Positions 54,101 to 63,074 of a stretch of DNA of 64,000 bases are shown here, one piece after another (positions within the stretch are counted from its first letter, which is position 1; each line of letters starts with the position of its first letter). A program made the position numbers and the translations under genes. Under the pieces are notes generated by a model, which made no database searches, was not told the DNA's origin, and saw nothing but the letters and a program-made list of their open reading frames with translations. Source of the DNA: Chelydra serpentina (Eukaryota; Chordata; Testudines; Chelydridae); contig JBAIAC010000042.1 in NCBI GenBank assembly GCA_037349315.1, forward strand, positions 4,836,001 through 4,900,000. Reading direction: 5' to 3'.

Positions 54101-57100
54101 TTGCCCTGGTGCTTAAACCAGCTCTGTCCAACCAGTGCAGTCCCCAGGGTTTATGGGCTGAAATCCCAGCCCATATTTAAACCCTGGGATTTGTATCACT
54201 TTGTTTGTTAAACCTTCTCAAAAACAGGTTTATTGATTCACCCCCATGTGACTCCAGGGTCCTGTTATGCGCTAGGCCATTAATCAATTCACAAATACCA
54301 ATAAAGCTTGGTTATAATTGAGATCTCTCTCTAATTACTAAAAAGACTGAACCTGAATTGGTAACAAGTCAGAATATGACACACTCCCAGTCTGCATTGA
54401 TAAGGTTTCATCTCCTTGGTGGTCCAGATGTCACAAAGCGATTAGGACCAACAGTCATCTTGAGTTTGGGTGGAAAAACACCCAGCTCCACACCCTTCTC
54501 AACCCTCCAAATAAAACTTCCCGAATCCTTTCTCTTTCTTCAGGAAAAATTTCAGGCCCATTTGAAGACGCTGAGGGAAGAGCGAGAAAAGCTGCTGGGA
54601 TTTAAAGTGACTGGAGTGGGGAAAAGCCAGGAGTATCTGGTAGGTGCCTGTTATTAACCGGCAGGGACAGGCAGTGGGAGGTCCATTTGGAGGCAGACTC
54701 CTGTGTGGCCTTGGTGAACATGGGCTTGTGTGTGTTTCTCCCTGATCATGGATTGCTGGGTTAGATTCATGTGTAGAGAAGCCCTAAGCTTCCATTGCAG
54801 TTGATGAGTTAATGTCTAGCTCAGGGGTTGGCAACCTTTCAGGAGTGGTGTGCCGAGTCTTCATTTATTCACTGTAATTTAAGGTTTCGCGTGCCGGTAA
54901 TACATTTTAATGTTTTTAGAAGGTCTCTCTCTATAACTCTATATTATATAACGAAACTATTGTTGCATGTAAAGTAAACAAGGTTTTCAAAATGTTTAAG
55001 AAGCTTCATTTAAAATTAAATTAAAATGCTGATCGTACACTGCCGGCCCGCTCGGCCCGCTGCCGGCCTGGGGTTCCGTTCACCGAGGCCGGCAGTGGGC
55101 TGAGCGGGCCCAGCGGCCGGGACCCCAGACCGGCAGTGGGCTTCAAACATTTTTCTTCAAACATAACACTGTACATTTTGGACAGGATCCCAAGGATACC
55201 AACATACCTTGTTAAAGAGACTGCAGCCTCACCCCTTCCACTCCCATCAAACATATGATTTGGGAAGGCTCTGTGCAGAACCTTATTTGGAGGCATTTTA
55301 AATCCAAACCTTCCCGTCTCCCTCCCCCAATAGACTGACCCTATTTTGATAATAAATTCCATGCCGAATTGTACAGCTGGATACTCAGTTCTTTGGCTGA
55401 TCTTAATAGTTGCATTCAAAGTTACTCTAGGTGAGACATTTAGAAAAGCTATTTATACCTGGTATTGATACTCTTTCAAGTACTCTTTTACTCTTGTTGG
55501 TAAAGGCAATTCCAAGGTCTTATTTGTACATGTTTATAGTTATTCTCCAGCGATGTTGCAGAGATGGAGTTGAAGTATAGAGAGGTTTGTTCAAATAAAG
55601 ATGCACTGTTCCATTTAATGGAGTTTCAGGCACAGTTTTTCTACCCTTGCATGTAAGAACGTAGTATTCAATCAGATAGACCACACTATCAAATTGTTTA
55701 AGCCGAGATCTGACACACATGATGGAGTCCAGACTGAATTTCCGGTCTTGATACTCGATGCGCAGATTGGTTGGTCCAGCTGATGTTTTTACCGAGATAG
55801 TCAGTAGGTACTCCGAATGGGAGCTGTCTCTAACCAAGGAAGTACCTTCAGGAGTATCTTGTCTCTTTGGCTTCAGCAACATTCATACTGCCCCAGTACC
55901 ACCCTGCCTGCCCCAGCTCCTCCATGGCCGCGGCCAGGCGCTCAGCCGCCGTCCTCTCACTTACCTCAGCCCCGGGACCCCGACACTCAATCCTGGCCTG
56001 CTCCGTGCCATCCAAGGACTTGGAAGACCGCAGGGTTATTTGGGGGGAGGCAGAAGTCACCCGCCAGTCACAGCCTGGGGCGGCTCTGCTCCAGCCTCGT
56101 GGCGCCCGGCTCTCAGAGCTGCTCGGACATGCCCAGGGTGCCCGGCTGGGCTCGCCCACCATAGCCAGCTATTCCCTCTGTCCCGGGAGCCCAGCCCCAT
56201 TAATGGGGCGCTCTTCAGGGCTGGGCTGATTGACACAGGAAACCCTCTCTCCGCCCGGGAGCGATCGTTGCTTTTTGGGATACAAAACAGGGTCCCTCCT
56301 TAAGAACTAGGTGGTGCTTCTGGACCGACTCGCACAGCAAGCGGATCACCCTCACCTGGGGGGAACCTCACCCTGCCTGCACGCCTCAGGAGTTGGGCGT
56401 CCCAGCCTCTGTCTACGCTTGATGTTGTTTCCTTTTTCCAGGGAAAGCTGGGACTCGGGAACTGTGCCCGCTGTCGGTCTGGGGTCCCATCCGCCGGCTC
56501 CTGCTAGCCGGGGTCCTTGCCGCTGGAGCCGCTCAGCCCGCTGCCGGCCTGGGGTTCTGTTCACCCAGGCCGGCAGCGGGTTGCGTGGAGCCGGCGGCGG
56601 GACCCTAGCTGGCAGGACCCCGCGGGCTCAGCCCACCGCTGCGTACCATCAAAAATCGGCTTGCGTGCTACCTTTGGCATGCGTGCCGTAGGTTGCCGAC
56701 ACCTGGTCTAGCTCTTGTGGCTTGCCCAGAAATCCTCCCCAAGTGAACTGAATGTCACTCATGAAGTGCTCTCCACTGTGTCTGGTCATTTCGTGCATTA
56801 ACATGTCTGCTTCTTTTTTCTGCCCTGGTGTCTCTGTCCGTGTAATGCTCGATCCTGCGTCCTGCTGCTCTGGGTCTGAATTCCCAGAGGCCATGAATAA
56901 CATAATATGCTAACATGACAGACATGGAAACCTCCCTTGCAGAGATATAGGGGCTGAAGGGGAAGCTGTGAGAGAATCCTCTCCCCAGGGTAGAAGCGAC
57001 AAAGGGTCCTGTGGCACCTTATAGACTAACAGAGGTATTGGAGCATAAGCTTTCGTGGGTGAATCCCCACTTCTTCGGATCCCCAGGGTAAAGTCACATG

Positions 57101-60100
57101 TCAGAAATCTTAGGATTTTCAATGAATTTCTCCCTCCTGCACGCTCAGCGCTCCATAAAAGGACCCCAGGCACCATTCATTCCCCTGACCAGCCCTTTCC
57201 CTATTTTCATACAGAAACAAACACAAGCCGAGAGGCAGAAGATTGTGTCTGAATTTCAGGAACTGCGGCGGTTCCTGGAGGAACAAGAGCGACTCCTGCT
57301 GGCCCAGCTGGAGAAGCTGGACGAGGAGATTGTGAGGCTCCAGAATGAAAATGTCAGGAAACTCTCCGAGCAGATTTCCCGTCTCAGTGAGCTGATCAGT
57401 GAGCTGGAGGGGAAGGGTCAGAAGCCAGCAAGTGAATTCCTGCAGGTGAGACTGAGGGAGAAACAGAGGCACCGACTCCGTGGGTGCTTAAAGCTAGAAC
57501 ACCCACGGGGGAAAAATTAACAGATGCTTAACACCCATCAGCACCCAGGTCCCCCGCTCTGCCCCCAGTACCTCCTACCCGCCAGTAGCCCTGCCGATCA
57601 ACTCCTCCTGCTCCCTCCCAGCACTTCCCACCTGCCTCAGTCAGCTGTTCCATGGTGTGCAGGAGGCATTGGGAGGGAGGGGGAGGAGCAGGGACAGGGT
57701 GCGCACAAGGGAGGGGGCAGAAAGAGGTGGGGTGGGGATGGAGTGGGGTTGGGAAGAGGCAGGGCAGGAGTGTGGCATAGGGGAAGAGGTGGAGTGGGGC
57801 GGGGCCTGGGGTTGTGCACCCTCAGGGACAATTGGAAGCTGGCACCTGTGGTTAGAAATATACCAGATCCCCACACAGGGAGGGGTCCTGAATCATAAGC
57901 ACTGGGGTCCAGCAGTTGGAGATCTCGGTATAACTCGGCGTGTGCATTCCTGACATGTGAGTGACGATTGTTCTTTGCAGAGTCACAGACACAGAGATAT
58001 TAGAGAAGGAAAAGCCCCATTAGCTCAGGGAATCCACGGGCCTGGGGCCAGGGTAGGACCTCTATTTCCCATATTTTCAGAATCCCTTCCATGGGATCCC
58101 CTGTGTGCGTCAGATGGGACTGAGATTCTTTTCTCTCTCTCTCTCCCTTCTAGAATGTCAGAGGCACCTTGAGCAGGTACGTGTCTCTCTCTCATTCCCC
58201 CTCGCACTTCACAGCACTGGGAAAGAGCTTGATGGTGATCTTAGCACCACATCTCCCAAGGGCTCTAGAGTAAAATGTGTGCGGAAGGTCACATTTTGGA
58301 TACAAATCTCTCTGATCAAATTCATCCTGAGGTTCTCACCCTTGCACAGAAGACTCTGGAATTATCCATTCAGTGGGAAAGACTGACCTCAAGTATTTTC
58401 CAGAGATGTCACATTCCTGGGGGACTGGCTGCCTCAGGATAGTGGGGATGGACTATGAGCCTGTCACTGCTGGAGCCCTGGCTACCATTCAGCCCAGGGC
58501 AGCAGTGGTCGAGTCTTTCCCACCTGAGGATGGTTTGGAGACCTGTGTGGAATGAGCTGGGGAGGGGGGAGTTGGTGTCTCAGTCTAGCTCCTAGTGGAC
58601 AGATTTCTACAGCACTTCACCTGGGAACCTGCTGTCCCTCGGAGCATGGAAGCCACGGAGTGAATTGGCCATGGAGACTCAATTCCCCTTTTGTCCCCAG
58701 AGCTGGATTCTCCAGGCCAGAGTTGAAGAACATTCATGGGACCTTTGGGGGGAAGATTGCACAGCCATGGGCTGTGTAGCACCCTGCTTTCAAGCTGGGA
58801 GAAGTCGAGGAATTCTAACTCCAGGCCCATTAGAGCAGTGACTCCCTAGCAACAACTTATAAAGAGTCACTAAATGAAATATAATCACGTGAAATTGTTT
58901 CTCTCCAGGTGTGAGAAGAGGAAGTTCCAGCAGCCAGAGGAGATTTCTCCTGAATTGGAAGAGCGAGTCAGTGGTTTCTCCCAGAAAACTATTGCGCTAT
59001 TGGAGGCTCTGAGGAAGTTCAAAGGTACCTAGAAGGGATCTAGGAGGGGAAATTGGGATAAGTGTTTGAGACTCTGGGAAGAGAATGGCGCTAGTCTATT
59101 GGTTCGTAATTAGATTATGCTTCTATTTAACTGTTGGATGAGAATGCCATGTGCTTGGGGTTCAAGACACTCAGATTGATTAATTCAACCCCTTATTTGT
59201 TCCGAAAGCATGCCTTGCTATTACAGTTACTATGAAAGTAAGAAATGACAGACATACTAAAAGAAATACTGCCCAGCTACCTTCTTCTGGGGCATAGGCG
59301 GGTCATGATGCATTTCTCCTATGATGCTCCGACTACCCCTTACAATGTATGACATATTATACACATCCAGATTATATATTTATTAGTTCTTTTCCAATCA
59401 CCTTTGTGTGTTATGCACAGTAAGTATCTTGTATAACTCATACACTATACATGCAGGAACTTTCTAATTGGCAGGACTTTTCCTGTGCAAGCTATTTTCA
59501 AGTTATTCTCTTTTCTGGTTCGTTCATTACCAGTTATTACAAACTGATGTGAACGGGTCACTTTGAACTTTTTCTCCACATTAAATTTTTTGGACTTTGG
59601 TAACTGCTCCTTGGCAGTACATTTTGGGTGTCTGTTGTCTTTAAGCACATTGTGTGGTCAAAAAATATCTTTGTCCCACATAGGAACTTATTAACACATC
59701 ACTTGATAACAAGGTCACTTAAGTTAACATTTCCCTTATGTCAAGCAAACTGTTAACCAGGCCAAAGCCAAGTCAGTCAGTGTAAACGCACAATCTTGGT
59801 TTGTCCAAACTTATGTATAAGAAATGACCCTTGCACCCATTTTCAATATACTTAACATACTAAATAGTGAAAAGCAGACAAATGGAGCAAATGGAGCAAG
59901 GGCCCAGGTCCAGCCATTCATCACTTACCAAAGGTCACGATATATAGGCCCCAATTTAGCAAAATGGCCTGATTTGGGGCACCTGAGTGTCTCTCTCCCA
60001 ACTAGAGAGCTGCAGGGCAGGTGCTCCAGAGCCGTGTAGTCTCCACAGCTGCAGGTGCCCAGCCCCTCTGAGAACCAGGACCCAGGTGCCTAAAGGTCGG

Positions 60101-63074
60101 CACCCAAAATCTAGAACCTAAATAAAAAGCCACTTCTTAAAGCTGGGCCCAGCTCACCATTGGGCTCTGGTCCCGTATGGCAGCTAGTCTGGGCCAATGG
60201 GCTGCAGGGAAGGAGAAAGCCCCTCCCCCGCGGTGAGGGATCCCTCCAGCACAGGGGCCTCTTGTGTCTCCTCCCCAGCAGCTGCAGGCTCAAGGCGGGT
60301 TCCTGAGAGGGCCGGGAATGGGGTGGGGGTGGGGAGGGCGGGTGGAAGAGGGAGGGGGGAGGACGAGGGACAGAGGGCCGTGGGCCGTGTAAAGCTGGGC
60401 CTCTGACACTCTGCACACTGGGCAAGACACATGGGGGCCAGTGTCCTAGGGATGTAACTCTGGCTGGCTTCAGAACTTCCTCAGCCTGTGCCAAGGTCTG
60501 CACCGGCCCCTGCAGCCACTGAACAGCGGAGTCACACGTGGCCCCTCCCCTCTCTCCTTTTGCCGGTACAGGGGGGAATCTGGCCCATTGAGTCAACCTT
60601 CCCCCTGCCTCGATTCCCACATGGATAAAATGATTTTATTATTATTCCTGTTTCTGCCTATGGAGGACGAGGCCCCATCATGCTGTTCGCTGTAGAGACG
60701 CTGAGTAAACAGCCCCAACAGCTCGCAATTAGAGCCAGGATTTCACAAACTCTCAACATCCCGTTAGTGTCAAAGGGACCCAAGTGGGTAAAGTTACTTT
60801 TATGCCAAAGTCTTTGCATGGTCTGGGTCTAGGTTACGACAAAAAGCAGCAAGTGAATCGGACAAACCAACTGGAGTCTGAAGCATAGGGGGGGATAATG
60901 AGGGAAAAAGTAAATCTCACTTACAGACTCTATGTCCTGGGATGGTTGTGAGGCTGCAAGGATGTTGGTTCCATTGCTGGGAGATGCCTGAATGAGAGAG
61001 GAACTAGAAGGTTTCAGACCTTTTTACATTAAATACCTGAGTGTGTCTCTGTCTGTTTCTGTGTCATGATGAAAACACAGCTCTAGGAGTTCAGAGCGGT
61101 GATGCTGTTATAAATATGAGGCCTGAAATCTCACCTCTCTTCTCCTTTCCCCCTCCAGACACTCTGCCGTCTGCACTGGAGAGAAAAAGAGGGGAACCAC
61201 TAGGAGCGCACAGACAGGGTGAGATTGCAGCCTCTTCCTGGCGCTGGCCCCTCTCAGTGGCCCCACCCCTGCTCCTCTTCCCCCGAGGCCCTGACCCCTG
61301 GCCAGCCCAGAAGCCAGAGCCGGGCTCCCATCCAGGGAGCCTGGGCTGCACTGGGGAGCCCTGCAGTGCAGGGCTTGCACCCTCCTGCTGCCCTGGGTGG
61401 TGCGCTCTGGGGAGCAGGGACATGGGCCGGGGGCTGCTCTCAGGCCCCCCAGAAACCCACCCAGGGCAGGTGGAGGGTCAGGGGCTCTCCCCAGCCAGGG
61501 CCGGCTCTAGCCCCAAGCGGAAAAAAAAAAAAAAAGTGCCGCCGAAGCAAAACAAAAAAAACGGCCTTTGAAATGTGCCACCCGAGGAATAGCTGAAGTG
61601 CCATCCCTTCACATGTGCCGCCCCAAGCACCTGCTTCCTTTGCTGGTGCCTGGAGCCGGCCCTGTCCCCAGCAACCAAGGCTCCCAGCCTGGCCAGGGGT
61701 CAGAGGCTTGGCGGGAAGAGGAGGAGGGGGCAGGGCCATGGAGTGGGCGGGGCCACCAGCGGTGGGACTTTGTCTCCCCGCCCTCCTCCCCCCGCAACTT
61801 CTGCCAAGGTTCAGGAACTCCTGGGGAGATCCCAAGCTGATATCACAGAAATAATCCTGACACCAACCTTAGTGCTGAGTTCATGCCCACACTGAGCAGC
61901 ACCTGAACAGAGCTCTCTTCCCTGAGAGCTGACACATCCCTCAACTTCACCCCAGTGCAGGGGGTCTCCCCATCACTCTTCTCCAACATCCTGCCTTTCC
62001 TTTGGCGGGGCTGGGCTCTCCCATTGGAGCTGCTCACTGCTTCATGGATTGGGGAGACACTCTCCCTCTGATGCTGGCAGCTCCTCCTTTCTCTCTAGGC
62101 TGGGGACGGTACTACCCCACCCAATGCCACCTCCTACTCTCTGGCTTTAAGCAGCTCTTCCCCAATGTTGCACCTTTCTCTCTGTTCCCCAGCCTGGGAC
62201 TGGAGGCTGCCTTTAGGGGACGGAGCTTCCCTCTGGGGTATAGAGCTGGTAACTGCCCCCTCTGGTCTGGTCCCTCCTCAATAAAAGCTTCAGACATCTT
62301 TATGGCTGTGTCTGTGCCGCTGGGAATGGAGCAGCCCCAGCAGAGGGAGCAGGGAGCTGAAGCTTCTGGAAGCAAATGAGAAACACACTGAGGAATAGCA
62401 GTGACATCTCTGGTCTCTCTCAGGTGTCCAGGACAGAGGCAGCTCCCTGGGATCCAGGACTGTTCCAGATAGGACGGGGCTGCTGGGGAGTGTGAGAAAT
62501 GGGCCCAGCCTCCCCCAAGGCTGAGCTCTGCCCCTAAAGTTCTGATTCTCTCTCCTCAGTGAACGTGACTCTGGATCCAGACACGGCTCATCCCCAACTC
62601 GTCCTGTCTGAGGATGGGAAAAATGTGAGATGTGGAGACACAGAGCAGGAGCTGCCTGACAACCCTGAGAGATTTGACACTTGGCCCTGTGTGCTGGGCT
62701 GTGAGGGATTCACCTCGGGGAGACATTGCTGGGAGGTGGAGGTGGGGGATGGGCGATTCTGGGCTGTGGGGGTGGCCAGAGAGTCTGTGAGCAGGAAGGG
62801 ATGGATTAGCTGTAGCCCTGATCAGGGGATCTGGGCTGTTGGGTGGTGGGGGGATCAGTTCCGGGCTCTCGCCTCCCCTGTGACCCCCCTGCCCCTGAGC
62901 CGGGTCCCCAGCAGGATCCGGGTTTGTCTGGACTGTGACCGGGGGCAGGTGACATTTATCGATGTTGGTGACGAGGCCCCGATCTTCACTTTCCCGCCGG
63001 GCTCCGTCCTTGGGGAGAGAATCCGACCCTGGCTCCGGGTGGGGCGGGGATCCCGGCTCAGACTGTGTCCCTGA
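47706..63074 (+). CDS. TRIM E3 ubiquitin ligase (complete): RING-B-box-coiled coil-PRY/SPRY
   Basis: Coding exons are 47706-48122, 54544-54639, 57215-57445, 58154-58176, 58909-59024, 61159-61218 and 62560-63074. Lengths 417, 96, 231, 23, 116, 60 and 515 bp are the classical TRIM class IV pattern and total 1458 bp, i.e. 485 residues plus stop, without internal stops. Domains: RING (16-56), B-box 2 (95-126), coiled coil (about 140-280) and PRY/SPRY (about 315-485). The RING recruits E2 enzymes for ubiquitin transfer, the coiled coil dimerises, and the SPRY binds targets. It resembles the TRIM7/27/39 group that lies beside butyrophilins at the MHC; I cannot assign an orthologue by eye. A perfect ISRE precedes the ATG, fitting an interferon-induced gene. 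Two further RING first exons in intron 1 are non-functional duplicates. Confidence 0.92.
48530..48800 (-). repeat. MIR-like CORE-SINE
   Basis: The reverse complement carries the MIR core: read on + as GGGGAAACTGAGACACAAAG and GAAGTGACTTGCCC, preceded by TTTATTATTGTTATTTGC and CAATCCCTGCCCTGAGCC. It is duplicated with the block at 53510-53780. Confidence 0.8.
49390..49589. mobile_element. 200-bp TG...CA insertion with 5-bp TSD ATAGG
   Basis: TGTTGTATCAG ... AACACCACA is flanked by ATAGG at 49385-49389 and 49590-49594. The paralogous block has a single AACATAGGACATC at 53796-53808, i.e. the empty site. Termini and duplication length fit an LTR-type integration; 200 bp would be a short LTR. Confidence 0.75.
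49929..50130 (+). pseudogene. RING exon remnant of a TRIM paralogue
   Basis: The ATG at 49929 opens a TRIM-like start ([20 protein letters not shown], then THCGHNFC). Then TGA at 50037-50039 stands where the family has an Arg codon (CGA to TGA). A later 1-base shift is needed to read [12 protein letters not shown]. The B-box is lost. It differs enough from exon 1 to be an older paralogue rather than a recent copy. Confidence 0.8.
50131..50480. repeat. GC-rich repeat fragment after the RING remnant
   Basis: GGAGGGGCAGGGGTGGGGCC and related G-rich phrases resemble the end of the hAT-type MITE at 57464-57850. Boundaries are unclear. Confidence 0.35.
50825..51215. repeat. Paralogue of 48790-49075
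   Basis: Phrases such as GGTTTCCCACTTGGATTCTG, GAACTCCTGTGCTGCTCC and CCCCAAGCACCTTGAATCCA align with the segment downstream of RING exon A. The ancestral repeat unit was therefore RING exon plus this spacer. Confidence 0.75.
51545..51557 (+). promoter_or_regulatory. Duplicated ISRE before RING copy C
   Basis: GGAAATTGAAACT, identical to 47665-47677, 28 bp before the duplicated ATG. Confidence 0.6.
51586..51982 (+). pseudogene. Duplicated TRIM RING/B-box exon with a 20-bp deletion
   Basis: RING ligands are all kept, and B-box ligands up to C117 are kept. After CRESR a net loss of 20 bp relative to exon A removes both B-box histidines and shifts the frame. The exon would end in phase 1 at the same donor (AAG/GTACCG) and cannot join the phase 0 exon 2. 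A truncated RING-only product ending shortly after 52029 is possible if transcribed. Confidence 0.85.
52352..53498. mobile_element. Solo LTR-type insertion, 1147 bp, 5-bp TSD GGGAG
   Basis: TGTGACGGGTTGGGG ... GGAACACCGTCACA, with GGGAG at 52347-52351 and 53499-53503. Copy A keeps the empty site (AGAAGGGGGAGTTACAAG at 48481-48498). TG/CA ends and a 5-bp duplication fit an LTR retroelement reduced to one LTR. It contains a near-perfect palindrome TACCCTGTAT-AAAGCTT-ATACAGGGTA at 52614-52640. Frames inside are not genes. Confidence 0.88.
53510..53780 (-). repeat. MIR-like CORE-SINE, duplicate copy
   Basis: Same element as 48530-48800; here the core reads GGGGAAACTGAGGCACAAAG and CAAGGTCACTCAGTAGGTCA. 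Confidence 0.8.
54544..54639 (+). CDS. TRIM exon 2 (96 bp)
   Basis: Between CTTTCTTCAG and GTAGGT, phase 0 at both ends. Encodes 32 residues beginning [17 protein letters not shown], the start of the coiled coil. 96 bp is the standard TRIM exon 2 size. Confidence 0.93.
54822..56705. mobile_element. hAT element (CAGGGGTTGGCAAC...) with a retrocopy inside, 8-bp TSD
   Basis: Ends CAGGGGTTGGCAACCTTTC and GTAGGTTGCCGACACCTG are imperfect inverted repeats, flanked by the perfect 8-bp duplication GTCTAGCT at 54814-54821 and 56706-56713. The hAT body is 54822-55140 and about 56473-56705, with the SOCS2 retrocopy between. It lies in TRIM intron 2. Confidence 0.88.
55141..56472 (-). pseudogene. SOCS2: SOCS2 processed pseudogene (antisense, within a hAT element)
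   Basis: Reading the - strand from about 56130, a SOCS2-like N-terminal part ends [18 protein letters not shown], where a small deletion shifts the frame. The SH2 domain continues at 55882 with [46 protein letters not shown] and [14 protein letters not shown]. After a TAA (frame ending at 55520) another frame gives the SOCS box [18 protein letters not shown] with a stop at 55453-55455. No intron interrupts the segments, so it derives from mRNA. SOCS2 itself restrains JAK-STAT signalling; this copy is disabled. Outer limits are set by the hAT sequence on each side, and no poly(A) tail was seen. Confidence 0.88.
56995..57085 (+). repeat. Fragment of the CATAAGCTTTCGTGGG repeat family
   Basis: AGAAGCGACAAAGGGTCCTG ... 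TATAGACTAACAGAGGTATT ... CATAAGCTTTCGTGGGTGAA equals one arm of the palindrome at 27461. Confidence 0.8.
57215..57445 (+). CDS. TRIM exon 3: coiled coil (231 bp)
   Basis: Between TTTTCATACAG and GTGAGA, phase 0. 77 residues with heptad Leu/Glu patterning ([33 protein letters not shown]). 231 bp is the standard TRIM exon 3. Confidence 0.95.
57464..57850. mobile_element. hAT-type MITE, CAGAGGCACCGACTCCG...
   Basis: Left end CAGAGGCACCGACTCCGTGG, right end AGCTGGCACCTGTG. Flanking 8-mers GGGAGAAA and GTTAGAAA agree at six positions, a decayed target duplication. G-rich interior with shadow frames. It begins only 18 bp after the exon 3 end. Confidence 0.6.
58154..58176 (+). CDS. TRIM exon 4 (23 bp)
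   Basis: Between CCCTTCTAG and GTACGT. Encodes NVRGTLS plus a split Arg codon. 23 bp is the diagnostic TRIM micro-exon. Confidence 0.9.
58909..59024 (+). CDS. TRIM exon 5 (116 bp)
   Basis: Between TTTCTCTCCAG and GTACCT. Encodes [16 protein letters not shown] and [10 protein letters not shown], the linker between coiled coil and B30.2. 116 bp is the standard size. Confidence 0.93.
59025..61158. other. TRIM intron 5, little recognised
   Basis: AT-rich to 59900, then GC-richer. The only repeat I can name is the SINE at 60637-60745. No exon-like segment. Confidence 0.45.
60637..60745 (-). repeat. MIR-like SINE fragment
   Basis: TTATTATTATTCCTGTTTCT ... GAGGCCCCATCATGCTGTTC is the reverse complement of the SINE segment from which the 42-bp minisatellite at 15292 grew. 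Confidence 0.6.
61159..61218 (+). CDS. TRIM exon 6 (60 bp)
   Basis: Between CCCCCTCCAG and GTGAGA, phase 1. Encodes [26 protein letters not shown] directly follows RKFK-D in TRIMs and in some leads to the B30.2 exon. The basic tail GEPLGAHRQ may be lineage-specific. Confidence 0.88.
61496..61664. mobile_element. Non-autonomous hAT element, 169 bp, 8-bp TSD
   Basis: CAGGGCCGGCTCTAG ... GAGCCGGCCCTG with perfect target duplication TCCCCAGC at 61488-61495 and 61665-61672. Same family as 4418-5410; AAAAAAAAGTGCCGCCGAAG interior. It lies in the last TRIM intron. Confidence 0.95.
62560..63074 (+). CDS. TRIM exon 7: PRY/SPRY (B30.2) with stop
   Basis: Acceptor CTCTCCTCAG, stop TGA at 63072-63074. 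Complete B30.2: [77 protein letters not shown] and IRPWLRVG. The SPRY Tyr of YWEVEV is Cys here (HCWEVEV). Target-binding domain of the ligase. Confidence 0.95.

Noticed and set aside
55848..56303. Plus-strand frames over the SOCS2 region
   Set aside because: They are antisense shadows of the SOCS2 retrocopy.
61041..61571. 176-aa frame containing TRIM exon 6
   Set aside because: The frame starts in the intron and runs into a hAT element; only 61159-61218 has proper splice sites and keeps the TRIM frame.
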